Of a stretch of 64,000 nucleotides of DNA, positions 1 through 13,391 are shown in pieces. The notes under the pieces are model-generated. The model searched no databases, was not told the origin of the DNA, and saw nothing but the letters and a program-made list of their open reading frames with translations. Origin of the DNA: Trema orientale. Taxonomy: Eukaryota > Streptophyta > Magnoliopsida > Rosales > Cannabaceae. Made by a program: the position numbers and the translations under genes. Numbering within the stretch: the first letter of the stretch is position 1; the number at the start of each line of letters is the position of its first letter. The DNA lies in assembly GCA_002914845.1 (NCBI GenBank), contig JXTC01000037.1, forward strand, positions 664,302 through 728,301, given 5' to 3'.

Positions 1-2387
1 TATAAGCACTTTGACGCTGTGGTTTCCTAATAGAGAATTTTGTACTTGTTTTGAGTGTGTGTATATTATATATATTTTATGAGAGCACACTTTGCGAGGT
101 TGTATATATTTATACATTAGAGTATGTATGATTATAAGTAGAGTTTCCTTTTTCTTCCAGAAAGTTTAAAAAGTTTCAAATTTTTCTTATTTTATCAGAG
201 TAGAATAGTGTCTCCCAATTTCACTAAATATTTATACAAATATTCTTACGTACATATGTGGAATCGAGGGATATTACAACAAGAACTTATTTTTTGTCCA
301 TTATGAAACAAAAAACTATAATACATTAAAAGACAGCTCTATAACTTTTAAGCAAAAAAAGTAACCATAGTTGTGTAAAAAAATAGTATAGTAAAATAAA
401 AAATAATAATAAGCTAGTTTCTAATTTAATAGAACGAAAAAGGCTATAGATACATTATTTCAGAATATTTCCAATTAAACAAAAGCAATATAATATACTC
501 ATTTTAGTACTCAAATAGTTTTTCCCCATTCATTATTAGAGTTGATCATATTTGACGTATAAAAGGAAAATGAGAGAAAACAATATGCCATCAAAAACCC
601 AGGTAAACAATTATGAGAAAAGATAAGCATTTTATATATCCTCTAAACTAAAATAGAACCGTAAAACAAGGACAATAATAGATTATATGACTTTAATTGT
701 CAATATATATTAAATTTTTTACTTTCACAGATTTGAAATGGCTCAAGCTTGGAAATTTTGAAAACACTAATTGAGAAAAATTATAAAGTCAATAATAAAC
801 TAACATGTCTCTTTATCGTATCTTTGTCTTATGTAATAAATGTAACATACATTTATGAAACAAAATTGTACTAGAGAATAAATAAATAAATTAATAAATA
901 AAGCTTGATGCTTTAAATAAATGAGACACACATTAAATTCTATGTCTAAAAACTGAAAATAAAAGAGTAAAAAGAAAAAAAATAAAAGTAAAAAATAAAA
1001 AACTAATCACCATTACCCATAGATGTGGCAAGCACCAAACTCTCCAATTATAGGCTTATAGCTCGAAAGTAATAAAAAATTATAAAACAAAGTGGTGAAG
1101 TAGGATGGGCAAAGGAATTGGATACTTCGCAATACCCATCCATGCTTCTATTAATTCTATAGATATACTTTCCTTTGTGGGATCTACCATTCTCAGGTCA
1201 TAATGTCATATTATAACTCTCTTATAAAAAAAATGTCATATTATAACTCTAATTAGATATTCTATGCTGAATACTTTTGTTTTTTTTTTTTTCCTTACTT
1301 ACTCGTATTGCAATTTCGAAGTAAAAACATTGCTTAAAGTCAAATTTATATTTGTATTTTTTTTTCTTCTGTAGTCGTATCAAACTCTATTAATTATCAG
1401 TCAAAATCTTTTGAGTGTACGTTAGTCATTCCACAATTCAAAATTATATTATGAACTTATTTTTTTTGTGTATTATAATTTTACCTCCTTTAAAATGTTT
1501 GGATATATGAAATATAATACAATGAAACAACAACCTCTAACTTTTAAGCTGAATCTTAAATAAATGAAAAAAGGCTATGGATATTTCAAATAGTATAATT
1601 TTTTCTAAGTATATAATTTATTACAACCTAATTCATATAGCCCTTAAATCCATTATTTCATAGGAATTCCAATTCTTAATATATATATATAAATATTATA
1701 TAATTATACTCATTTTGATACGAAAATAATTTTTCTCATTCAACATTATAGCCTATTATATTAAGAGGAAGACATAAAAGAAGAAAAACAGATATATAAG
1801 GGAAAAAAAAAAAAGAGAAAAAGAAACCGGATAATAAATTACATAATTTCAACTCAAGCATCTTCCTATATTTCAATAATAGATCTTAGAAGGAGTCCTT
1901 GAGTACTGAAAACATTTTAAAAATTCTTTACATTAAAGAAGAAGATCAAAGAGATGAATGCAGCGAAAGAGATGACAAAATTACATCGATTCAATTGGAG
2001 GATATGATATATCGTCGAGACTCGAGAGTAGTATAAAGCTTAGATCAAGGTTATTTCTTTCCTTTTTTTTTTTTTTTTTTTGATAGAGGCCTAGATCAGG
2101 GTTTTTTCTTTTTTTTTTGACAGAGACTTAGATCAGGGTTTATTTTATGGTCCTTATTGTTTTATTTGGTTTTGAGTTGTGTTAACCAAGGCCTAAATAA
2201 TACCATGTGTCCTTGAGAAATAAACGTGCCCTTAATAAATTGAGCCAAAAGAATAGTGTTTTCTGTATTGATACGTATAAGCAAATTTTTTTTGGACATG
2301 TATAAGTAGTTCTAAACAAAATATGAGTTAAAAAAAAAATAGAAGTGGGCAGGTCGGACGAAGGCCCGCAGAACAAAGTACATTGGC
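1..2387. other. AT-rich intergenic DNA, no gene seen
   Basis: No open frame with recognisable protein similarity, no splice-consistent exon chain and no RNA gene was found. The stretch is full of A- and T-tracts, including long T runs near 2065-2083 and 2110-2119. Two similar short stretches around the phrase 'gatcaggg' (about 2040-2140) look like a small local duplication. Nothing else could be assigned. Confidence 0.6.
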
Positions 2388-2397
2388 TCTTTTATAA

Positions 2398-2750
2398 GGG
2401 ATAATTGCAAAAAAATACCCTTATATTTGGATGTTCTACAATTTAAACCCTGAAGTTTGGATTCTACAAAATGATACCCTGAGATTACGAATTTCTGAAA
2501 ATTAATACTTTGTGTTGATTTTTAACTGATAAAATACAATAATATCCTCAAAATTAAGATAAATAATATGGATTAATTTAATTTTAAATTGATGATATTA
2601 TTGTTTTTTTTTCCTAAAATTGGTCAAAAAATCTGTCCAGGATATTAATTTTCAAAAATTCTTAATCTCAGGGTATTATTTTGCAGAGTCCAAACTTCAG
2701 GGTTTAAATTACAGAACACCTAAACTTCAGGGTATTTTTTTACAATTATC
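2398..2750. mobile_element. Foldback MITE, Mutator-like
   Basis: The element starts GGGATAATTGC and ends in the inverted form CAATTATC. The two arms pair over roughly 110-120 bases: the left arm from 2398 to about 2510 is matched in reverse by about 2630-2750, both containing 'accctgaagtttgga' and 'taccctgagatta'. Flanks are TCTTTTATAA (2388-2397) and TCTTTTTATAA (2751-2761), which fits a 9-10 bp Mutator-type target duplication with one indel. There is no coding capacity. The GGGATAAT terminus is shared with the element at 12397. Confidence 0.75.
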
Positions 2751-2761
2751 TCTTTTTATAA

Positions 2762-5700
2762 TACTAGATATATATTGCCATGTGCCTAAGCCACGTGACC
2801 CGTTAATGTTAGTAAAAGTTATTCTTTTCCCGAAAAAAGGATAGTTCCTAACAATAAAATATAAAGTGAATCGCTAGTATAGTAATGTATATAAATTTTT
2901 AATTGTATAAAATTATAGCTTTAAGATTTTATTAATAATTGAGAGACAATAGAAAAGAACCAAAAAAAAAAAAAGAAAAAGAAGAAAAAAACAACATAAG
3001 CTAATAAATTGAAAATGATGTTGCTCTAAATATTCCAAATCAGAGTCGACAAAATAAAGAGTTGACTGAAAGACAATAAAAATAAAAATAGAGAAAATAA
3101 AATACATAGAAAAAAGATAACCAGATAAAGAAATTATGTGATTTCAACTAAAGAATCTTTGTATATTTCAATAAAAGATGTTACAATGAGTTCAGGGAAA
3201 ACATTTTATATATTCTCTCGACTTTTTTGGAAGTGTAAAACATGGACAATAGTAGACTATATGTATGCATTCAATTGTGGATACATAAATTTCTACTAAT
3301 GGATTTGAGTTTTCCTTAATCTGGAAATATTGAAAACTACAATTCATGAAAAATAAACAAAAGTAAATAATAAACTGAGCTTAACATGTCTCTTAATTGT
3401 GCCTTTTTTTAACAATATAAATAACTTACGTTAATGGAGAAAAATGTGATAAAAATGATTAAATAAATAAAAAAAATATGGCAAAATATTAGATAAAGGA
3501 GGCCCAGTTATTTATCTATTTTTTTTTTTTTTTAAGGAAGGCCCGGTTATTATTATCTTTTTAACAACCCAAAAAAAGAAAACAAAAGAGTTGAAGTAAA
3601 AAAAAAAATAAAAAAAAGGAATAATAAGAAACAAAAAAACCAACCGCCATAGACATATATATATGAAACGTGAAAAGAAGCAAAGAACACATCCCTTCAA
3701 GATAATAAAGACCACGTGTTGTCATTGATTTCATCTGAAAAGGCCAAAAACAATTTAAAAAAATGAAAAAAAGAAGCTAATATTAGAAAAAGACAAAAAC
3801 TAAGAATTACCAAATTAACCTTAGTTTCTTGAAATTCAAAACAAAGAAAAGTGGTATAAAAAGAAAGGAAAAAAGTTGAAGTACAGTTGCTTACTCACGC
3901 TTATTATATATATATATAGATAGAGATATACTAGCACTAGCTCTAGAGTTTAACTTTGTGAATTTGCCAATCCAAATGTTGTAATATCCTCGTTCTATTT
4001 ATGTTTTAACTATATTAGTATGCAAGAACGTGCCCTAATAGAGACAAAATAAGTATAAACTAATAACACTTTTAATTCTTAATCGATAAAAAATTAAAAA
4101 TTAAAAAGGTGTAATGAATTTTTACAAATGAAAAGAAAAAAAATGCATCAATGTGTTAGAGTAGAGAAAGTTAACCATCATATATACTAGTCACTCATCA
4201 CCGAAACGTATAAGTATGCTCTAACCATTATATATACTAGTCACTCATCACCAAAACGTATAAATATGCTTTCTTGCAACACATATATGTATAGACTTGA
4301 AAAAGGAAAAAGGAAAATCAACTATTAGCAAATTAATTGCATTTAAATTTCTTTTACAAACCTTCCTTAAAACAAAACTTTTACATACGAATTAAATTTT
4401 CATACTTTTTCTTTATTTGTTAATATATTCAAGTATACATTTTGTTTTTTGACTTTTTGAGTTGCAAGAACGAAAACCACCTAAGATGATCTAATAAGTC
4501 TCTTTTTTCATCTATCATAAATCAGTAATAATAATGACAATGATATTTATGAAAAAAATTATTTCCAAGAGCAATAAGAACAATCATTGTGTAATACTAC
4601 AATAAATCTTGGTTGAGAAAATGCCAAGTTATAGCTTCGTCTTATAAGGTTAAAGCGAAAGATTCGGTCAATTTAGTTTCATTATTTTTTACTATTCACA
4701 ATTAAACTAAAAATTACTTCTTATTAAAAATTCAATTTTTTTTTACCTTGTAATTAAAATAACTCTTGAAATAAAATTTAAGTTCATACACTCTATAAAA
4801 ATAAAACACTCACAATCTTGGTCCAAAAATAAATACTTATTGAAAATCAAACATAAGGTGGTTTAAAACATTTGATTGCCACTTCGGATCCTGTCGCCAC
4901 CAGCCAACCTTCATTAGGATTTAATGCTTATCTGGAAAATTTAAATAAATGGAATGAGTTTGCACCCAGTAAGTAAATCTCATGCATGCAATGAATGACA
5001 TGTTACATGAATAGTGCACTTTAAGAACCATAATTATGTATGCTCTTCTTTGAAAATATTTTTAGTCCATAAACACCATCGTTTCATAAAACTTTCATAT
5101 TTGAGCTCATCATAGTGTAATGCCAAGTCTATTAGAAGTGATGAGCTATAAACGTGGTGTCATGACAAGCATATGTGACCTTATAGCTATTCAGATCCCA
5201 TATAGCTATCGTACTACAATGACTAACATTATAATTTAGATTTTCATTCTTAATGCAGTGATTGTAGGTCATTCAATCAGGTATCCATACTCATTTCAAT
5301 AACTTAACACACACTTAAAGAAAACATTGTTCTTTAAAATATAATTTTGGATATATAGTACCTTTAAAATCATTAATTGAAAATCATAATAATAATTTTT
5401 TTTTTTCATGTATTTCATGTAATTGTACATGTTCATGATTCAAACTTAATTTGCATACTAAAATGCAAGAGCATATAATAATATATTATAGTGATTATTA
5501 TAACACATAATAGTACATAATTACACATAAATACATAGAGTGAGATTTACTTATATTAGGTCCTTAGAAAAAGTTTCTTTGTGCCTATAGTGAAATACCA
5601 CACACTCGACTTTGTTGTAACCACGTGTCTCTTTTTAGCTTTTTTGATTGTTATTCATATAATAATATTCATTCTATATATTAATACATATTATTTGTTT

Positions 5701-8700
5701 ACAAAAAATATATTTAGGCATTTAAAAATACTTACAACATATAATGATAAAATTACGTTTTATAACATAACCAAAAGTTGTAAAATTTTAGTGACTAATA
5801 CATACTTAAAGAAATTTATATTTTGTTCTAAAATTATTACTATTTTGAAATTTTACAGAAATCATAATAACATATCAATAAAATTGTAGAAAATTATTAA
5901 GAATTTATTAACAAGATTTAGTATTTTTTTATAATTTCTAATCTAAGGTCTATAATCTGATAAAATTGTTTGAAGCTGCAACCATCAGTTACATCTTGAA
6001 TTTTTTGGAATTATTTATGTGTCCAAAAATCTTAATATTTTAAGGGACCATCTGTAACATATTATTACATAATGGAAAAAAAAATCAGGAATATCATATT
6101 ATATTATTTCATAGTATTTTAAAGTCTTAAAATTATATCTTAAAATTCCTGACAACACTAAACTTACAAATCTATATATTATTTCGAAAATCATAATTAA
6201 TTATAAATGTTTCTAAAAATCATAAAAATATTATGAGTACCTTATGATATAATATTAGTTTCCAGTAAAAGTTTAAATTCTAAATAAAATTAATAAGATG
6301 AAGTTTTAGTAATATTATCTCGGACAACAAAATTACCATAATTACTGGTTCTAAAAACAGTATTTAAAAAAAATTCTATATAATTTGAAATTAATTCATA
6401 GCACACAAAAGTTTCCAGAATATAATCTAACATATATTTAAATATGTCTTAAAAAATTTCACTTCAAACTAATAATATTTACCTTCTGATATTATAAAGT
6501 AAAAATAATAAAATTTATGTACTAGCTTTTATTCGGTAACAACCAGCATGTAATTAAAAATTTATGTAAAATTATAGGAGTAAGATATGGACCTAAAACT
6601 TTTCAGAAATTAAGTAAACAAATAGAAGACATCTCATAAAAATTTTAGATCTAAATAGAGTTTCTAACTCCTAATAACATAGATTAAAATTGAGTCCAAT
6701 AGCAGTAAAATTACAACTTTGAAGGAAAAGAGTTTCAAGAATTTCCTATATGTATAAAAGGAATTTCCTACCATTTCCTATATAACTACATCACATATAT
6801 AGTCTATATATTATAATCTTAAAAACTAATTATGTACAATTATAAAATAATTAATGAAAAATAACATTAATTAGAAAAAGCTATCTTATAGTTGTGGTTA
6901 AAGTTGTAATAGGTAAGAATGGTAAAAGGATTTTCTTATTCTAATTACACATATAGTGTTCATATACACAATCTAAGCACATCTATATAGAAGTACTTTT
7001 AAAAATAATAAAACAATGCAAGAATTCTATATATATACAAATCTTATGTCAATATTAATGAGTAATACTAGTTAAGAAAAATACCTCTTAGATAATTGAA
7101 GTAGTAAATCCTTGCACAACCTTTTGTTGAATGAAGAAAAGTAGAAGTAATTTTATGAAATTGAGAAGTAGAAAGAAACTACGGAAACTTTAATGGAATA
7201 AAGAGAATCCTTTTGATAGTAGAGGGGAGAATGATGCATCAAAAGAGATAGATGAGTGTTTTTGAAGAAAAATAATATAATGAGTACAAGAGTGATTTAA
7301 ATGCATTAAAAAATCATGAGTTTTTGTGTCTACTAGATAAGATATAAGATGAAAAGCATATAAATATATTCACATGAATTGCTAAACTGCATTATATTTG
7401 GCCACAAAATACAAAAAAATGGATGGTAATGAAGACAAGTTTGCCAACTTCACATGAGATATTAGAATAAATGCATACAAAAATCATCATATGCATGCAT
7501 GTCAACTTAGCTAAAGTTGTCTACTACTCTTCCTTTTTTTTTTCTTTCATATATATATATATATGTATCATCACTTATTTAATTCATACATTAGTATATG
7601 TATATATAACACATAGGCATGTTACGAAAATCCTTTTTTTTGTTTTTGTTTTATTTATTATTATTTTTATATCGTGATCTATACATGAAGTAAACTATAT
7701 GAACATTATTTTTTTTATATTAATCGTATGTACATACTTCAATTTAAACATATTGATATATTTAATTGCTCTAATAACAATATATATTTGAATAAGAAAA
7801 TCAATAGCAATTATTAGATTAATCTATTTAGGGTTCAATATTAAACTAAATTAATCAAATATACAACACATTAAACAATAATTATATGCATGAATTTAGA
7901 ATGTATGTAATTTTTTTTTAATCTCTTATTAGGCACATATGGTTCAACTTAGCTTTCATGTGTGTATTTTATTGCAACATATCCACAAAATTCGTTAGTT
8001 TATAACTATTTTATCTATGTGATTAAATAATTAAATATACATAATAAAATTTTAGACCAGTTAATAAGCTCGATATTACACATTGGCTGAGCCCGTAAAG
8101 GGCAAGAGGGGGCAGTTGCCCTCTTGAACATTTTATTTTGTATTTTGTTACATGTGTTTTTATTTTTTTTTTTAAAGTCAACCTTTCTTTGCCCCCAACT
8201 AAATGCCTTTATTTCCCCATATTGAATTTTTTAAAATATAAATTTTAAACAATTCAAGTTATGCCCTAGTTGGTAATTAAAATTTTAATCACACTCTTGC
8301 ATTTTTGTGGTAAAAAAGTTTTATGTTTGAGTAAATAAAATACTTTGTTTTTTAACTCTTCAAATTATTATTTTTTAACTCTTCAAATTGTTTTAAACCT
8401 AAATTAATTTTAAAAACTCAATTAAATTTAACTAAATTCATTCCTAAAAAGTGGGGAAAATAAAGATAGAAAATTAGGAAAATTTAAGAAGATAAGAGTC
8501 CCCAAAAGAAAATTCTATGTGTTTGTAGCTGTGCCATTTCTTAAAACATTTTCTGCCTTCACTACTGCGAACAATAAAAGCAGAAAAATATAAACTCACA
8601 TAATTTTAATCCATGGGATCCATCCATATTCAGTTATTTACTTGTTTACTAAATGAAAATAAAAAATAAATAAAGAAAACAAGCCGTCAAAGAAAATAAA

Positions 8701-8885
8701 AAGAGAAAAAAGAAAAGCAAAAAAGAGAATAAAACGTTGGGATGTTGGACACATGGTATTCACGAAAGCAGGCAACACTTCGACTCATTAAAAATATAAA
8801 AAAATAAAAATAAGCATAGAGCTGGGATCACACCAACTATCATCTCAAAGATATTCCTTCTTCTATATATTATTACTATAGATAT
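2762..8885. other. AT-rich intergenic DNA, no gene seen
   Basis: Long gene-free stretch. Small open frames such as 5581-5889 have the low-complexity Ile/Phe/Tyr/Asn composition expected from AT-rich noncoding DNA and match no family I recognise. A 50-bp direct duplication lies at 4172-4270. Around 8085-8210 a G-rich phrase ('gggcaagagggggcagttgc') followed by a C-rich phrase resembles a degraded DNA-transposon flank, but it cannot be classified. The rest shows A/T tracts only. Confidence 0.55.
4172..4270. repeat. 50-bp direct tandem duplication
   Basis: Two adjacent near-identical units begin at 4172 and 4222. Both contain 'tatatactagtcactcatca' and 'aaacgtataa', with only a few substitutions. 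The period is 50 bp. Function unknown. Confidence 0.85.
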
Positions 8886-8890
8886 AGATA

Positions 8891-10349
8891 TGTTACGTCT
8901 ATAATGCATGTACGTAAAATAATCGTAAGTGCACGGGTCGTAAACAAATAATAAATGATAAGTATTGAGTTTTCGATCCCACGAAGAATCGGGTGTAAAA
9001 ATTATCGTTAAGTACCGGAATTATCGTGACCTAACTTTATCTAGGTAACCAAAGTAAATAAATATATAACTTAAATAAATATAAAAATAAAATATGAAAA
9101 CTCTACGCACAAATGTACTAGGGGATTGAATTCACCTAACCATCAACTATGTCTTTTGATTACCAATTGCATTTTAATCAATTATTCCTAATTTATATCC
9201 AAGAATCCAAAGGTATTTCTACTCCCTCTCTCGAGTGCGGAGTAAAATCATTCCTAAATCCCGGTTCCAATATCTCTATTCTGAACCTAGAAATTAAGAA
9301 TTCATTATGTTCAATGGTTCTTTGATTATGATTTCAAAAGAATTATAAGTTCTCTCAGACTCAATAAAATCCTACGTTATACTATCCTATGGTTATTTCT
9401 AAAATTCCTTTTCTCAAGTGCCAAATTCTAGAAACCAAATCATCCAACTAGTATCTAATTAGTTGAGAAGCATTAAGCATGGAATAGCATAAATAAATTC
9501 AAGAACAATATCAAAGAACATATTGGAAATCAAGACATAGAATCAAAGTTTAAGTTACATCATTCCCCTAACATATAATAATTAGTTCAACATAGGAGAA
9601 TCTAACACAAATCTCCACAAGAATTTCATATATCCAAACATGTTCATAAGTCAATCACAATACAAAACTTAAATGAGACTAGGGTGAGAAAGAGGAAGAG
9701 AAAAACTCTTTTATGGAGATAGAACTTTAAGCTTCAATCTCTTCAAGCCACTCTCTCAAGCATCCTCTCCGAGATTTTTACTCCAAGCTTCTTCCTCTCT
9801 ATGATATTTGAGCTCTCTTTGTCGTGTTTTCTTTCTAACTCTCTACACTTGAAATGGAGGCTTAAGGATGTATTTAAGAAGTTCCAAGATGACCTAGGCT
9901 GGGTGGAATATCAACAATTCGATCAGATGACATCAATGATCCAGATTGGCTCTAAAAACTCGCTAAAAATGCGATTCAAGGCGCTAGGTAGCGCTGCAGT
10001 ACTCTAGCCTCTGGAAGTTTAATTTCTAGGCAGCGCCACGATGCTACTTTGACAGTGTCGTGACGCTCTCGGTTCTGGAAAATCAGCGTCACAGCTTTTC
10101 TTCCTGGGGCGTCATTTCTTCGTTTTAGTTCTATTTTGCCTGATTTTCATTGTGTTGCAGTCATTGGACTCAACTTTCGTCAAAAGGGTTGAAATATACA
10201 AATGTGGCACTAATTTATCTTGATTCTCATTTATTCACAAGAACTATAAAAATAAAGCAAAAATATATCAAACCACCAAAAATACTTGAGAACTTACAAT
10301 TATTTGAGTTGAATGATACTTGATTTGTGAATGAATTAATGACTCATCA
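8891..10349 (-). mobile_element. Solo-LTR-like element, family E copy 1
   Basis: A noncoding element of about 1.46 kb with TG...CA ends (TGTTACGTC at the left, GACTCATCA at the right). The flanks are AGATA (8886-8890) and AGATG (10350-10354), a 5-bp target duplication with one mismatch. Reading the minus strand it starts TGATGAGTCATTAATTC and ends in the 'tcgtgggatcg...gtgcac' type of sequence that I associate with plant Athila/Tat LTRs; that family call is from memory only. It shares long blocks with 24465-25988 and with the start of the copy at 63852. There are no internal coding domains, so it is read as a solo LTR. Confidence 0.6.
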
Positions 10350-10370
10350 AGATGTAAAAGGAATGTTTAT

Positions 10371-10884
10371 GCCATAATTCGTCCTTGAGCTATCCAACTT
10401 GAAGCAATTTGGTGCTCAAAGTTTTAATAATTAAACCACTTAACTTTCTAATCTTAAGCAATTTGGTTCTAAAACTGTCTAAATTGCAACACACTATTAA
10501 ATTTCGAATGAAAAATACGCGTAAGAAGCATGTGATAGTATCTGAAAGACTGAAAAGGTATTTGAGAGAAAATATGGTTAATAAAAAGAATTTTGAGAGA
10601 ATGAAAGAGATATTGTCTGTATTTTTTAGGGTCTTTGGAGCTACAAATTTGTAGAAAATTTGTTTGTAATTGTTCCTTTTTATTCCCAAATTTCTCAAAT
10701 ACACTTTCAGATATTACCAATACTTCTCATGTGTGTTTTCTATCAAAAATTTCACAGCTGATTGTAATTTAGATAATTCAAGGACCAAATTATTTCAACT
10801 CAGAAAATTCAAAGACTCGGTTACTAAATTAGAACTATAATGACCAAATTGCCTCAAGTTGAATAGTTCATGGACAATTTGTGC
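10371..10884. mobile_element. Foldback MITE, family M copy 1
   Basis: The left arm (10371 to about 10440: 'gtccttgagctat', 'aacttgaagcaatttggt') pairs with the right arm (about 10800-10884: 'accaaattgcctcaagtt', 'atagttcatggac'). The central part carries overlapping open frames on both strands that are only side effects of the sequence. A second, partial copy lies near 32440-32720 and shares the interior phrase around 'gtctgaaag'. The exact termini and target duplication could not be fixed. Confidence 0.6.
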
Positions 10885-11548
10885 TAGTAACCCAAAAAAA
10901 AAAAAAAAAAAATAACTGCAGTGGGATCAACTCTTCAACTCCCACCCAAAGCAATGCTTGTTAAATTGCATTTTTTGCCCTTTGTCAATAATTAATTTTA
11001 CTAAGACAACTTATTTTTTTTGTGACAATAATAGGGTTGTGGGAAGATTCGTACTTACTACATAGTATCTCAATGTTAGAAATGAGTGTAGTTACTTAGA
11101 AGACTAAGCCTGCGACTTCGAGTAACAATATAACTTGATATGGCCTTCATAACTTTGCATACTGATAACATGTTATTTTTCATAGCATAACCAACTTTGC
11201 TGGATTTTTTTTTTTGGGTTTATATAAGTTTTTTTTTATACATAAAATAATAACCAACTTTTGAATTATAATTTACATAAAATAATAAAAAAAGTAATTT
11301 TTTTGTAATTTTTTTCTTTTTTATTTTTTAATAAACATATTTTATCTGAGAATATTTCACTATTAAATTGCAGTTCCTTACAGAGGTACTTCTCACAAAA
11401 TATAATCCACAACAAGCCACCAAAAAAAAAAAAATATTGTGTTCATTTTAGTGGGCAAAAAGGGTATTTTTCTATTAAATTACACTAATTATGTTCTAGT
11501 ATATCTCAAAAATTATAGGCTCTTGAAATACTCGAAGTGGTACCCTAA
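10885..11548. other. Intergenic, nothing assigned
   Basis: AT-rich DNA with an A-tract at about 10894-10911 and several T-tracts. No gene, RNA or clear repeat boundary was recognised. Confidence 0.5.
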
Positions 11549-11734
11549 GGCCCTATTTGGTGAGTTAAACTAAAAGGAGGGATTGGATTATTTAGTAATC
11601 AGAATGAACTAAATAATTTAATAATTTGTTTTATACATAAAGAATGATTGGACTATTTAGTAATTTGTTAAAATAACACCGTTAGAGGGTACTATCTTAA
11701 TTTTTAATCCATTCTTCATTGGGGTTGAAAAAGA

Positions 11735-12262
11735 GGTGTCAAATATGCTGGGTCGGCCTAACCCGATCCATTTGTCTGCAAGCCTACGTGAGCCGAGGGT
11801 CATCATGGCTTAGACCACGAAATTCGCGGGCAAAAACTAGGTGCTAGCCCCAGCCGGGTCTATAGACCTGCCCAAATTCCGGTCAAGATGGGCCTACAGT
11901 AGGCTGTCCCATTATGGCCCCACTGTGGGCTAATACATAATTAAGTTTATTTATTTCTTTTAGCTTAAATTTAGCAAGAGTTGAACTTAAAAATGATTAT
12001 TTATTGAAAATATCATTAAATTATATAAGCTTTTTTTGCTACTTCAAAATCAAAATATATCATTACTTTTAATATATACACAATATATGTGTGATATATA
12101 TTTTTGGCCTAATTAGGCCCACTGTGGGCCACGGGCCTAGCTTCCTAAGCCCATTCTGGCCTACGAAAATTCATAGGCCAGGACAGATTAGGCCTAAGAA
12201 CATGTCGAGTCAGCCCGCCTAATTTAACGTCCAGATGGGCCCGGGCCTAAGTTAACACTTCT
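11735..12262. mobile_element. GC-rich-ended foldback repeat
   Basis: Left end GGTGTCAAA... and right end ...TTAACACTT are roughly inverted. Both arms are rich in GGCC/GGGCC words ('gggtcggcc', 'gggcctaa', 'ggcccactgtgggcc'), while the centre is AT-rich. The flanking phrases 'ggttgaaaaa' (left) and 'ggttaaaata' (right) may be a degenerate 9-10 bp target duplication. This kind of GGCC-rich nonautonomous element is common in plants. There is no coding capacity. Confidence 0.5.
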
Positions 12263-12396
12263 TGGTTAAAATAATCCATCTCTCTTGCTTTCTCATTTCC
12301 CAAAAAAGTGTGCACAAGATTTTTTTTTCTACTAATTGTCTACTCATTCCCCAAAAATTATGGGTTCCATACAGTTTTCATCTATTATTTTATTAT

Positions 12397-13250
12397 GGGA
12401 TAATATTAAAAAAAAAAGCCACCATCTTTAGTATTTTATCAAAAAAAAATCCAAACATTTTCATTTATATCAAATTAAACTTTTAATTTGTATTTTCCTA
12501 TCAAATAAGGCCGAGCTCACGCATTTAGTCAAAAATAGAACTCTAATTTATTGAAAAAGATAATTTTACAATTTAAACTCATAAAACATATAATAAAACT
12601 AATAAAAATTGAAACCAATTATTTTTGTCTTTTTTAAAAAAAATTTAAGTGAAAATAAAAATTATTAAAAATAAAAAAAGTTTCAAATATTCAAAACAAT
12701 TTTAAAAAATGAATGAAAAAAGTTTTAAAAAAAATCTTATTTTGTCCTTTCTTTCAAGAGTTTAAATTATTCTATACAATGAATTTTTTTTTAAAAAAAA
12801 AATGAGAGAGTATGACAAAAATTTAAAAAAAAATCTCATTTTTTCTTTCTTTTTTTAATCATTTTAAGTGAAACTAATAATTATTGAAACTAGAATGAGT
12901 TTAAATTATTCAAAACAATTAAATGTTAAAAAGAAAAAGAATGAAAAAAATTTTATTTTTAATTATTTTCACATAAATTATTTTTTTAAAAAAGAAAGAA
13001 AACAATAATTTCTTTCAATATTTATTATTTTTAATATATCTTTCGTAAGATTAAAGGGTAAAATTGTCTTTTTAAATAATTTAAACTTTTAATTTTGAGT
13101 AATGTGTGGGCCCAGTTCTACTTGATAGGAAAATGTAAACTGAATGTTTAATTTGATATAAATGAAAAAGTGTGGGTTTTGTTTTTTATAAGACTCTAAA
13201 AGTGGTGGGTTTTTCTTTTTCTTATTATTATTTTTTTTTGATATTATCCC
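12397..13250. mobile_element. Mutator-like foldback MITE with long TIRs
   Basis: Ends are GGGATAATAT and ATATTATCCC. The inverted arms are long, about 150 bp: both contain 'catttatatcaaattaaac' and 'attttcctatcaa' in inverse orientation. Flanking 9-mers TTTTATTAT (12388-12396) and TTTTACTAT (13251-13259) match at 8 of 9 positions, as expected for a Mutator-type 9-bp duplication. The interior is AT-rich and noncoding. Confidence 0.8.
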
Positions 13251-13391
13251 TTTTACTATATAATTCAAATAATGTGGGGTCCCTTATTTTTCTTTACTAC
13301 TCTTTTATTTAGTTTCATCTCTTAGTAACACACTCTATCTAACAACTCATAGTATTAGTACAGTCCTATCCAATCCAATTTAATGCTAAAC

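Noticed and set aside
5581-5889. 102-codon open frame with hydrophobic stretch
   Set aside because: AT-rich low-complexity composition, no family resemblance, no supporting splice or promoter context.
10390-10720. Three overlapping open frames on both strands
   Set aside because: All lie inside a foldback MITE. Mirror-image open frames are expected from inverted-repeat DNA.
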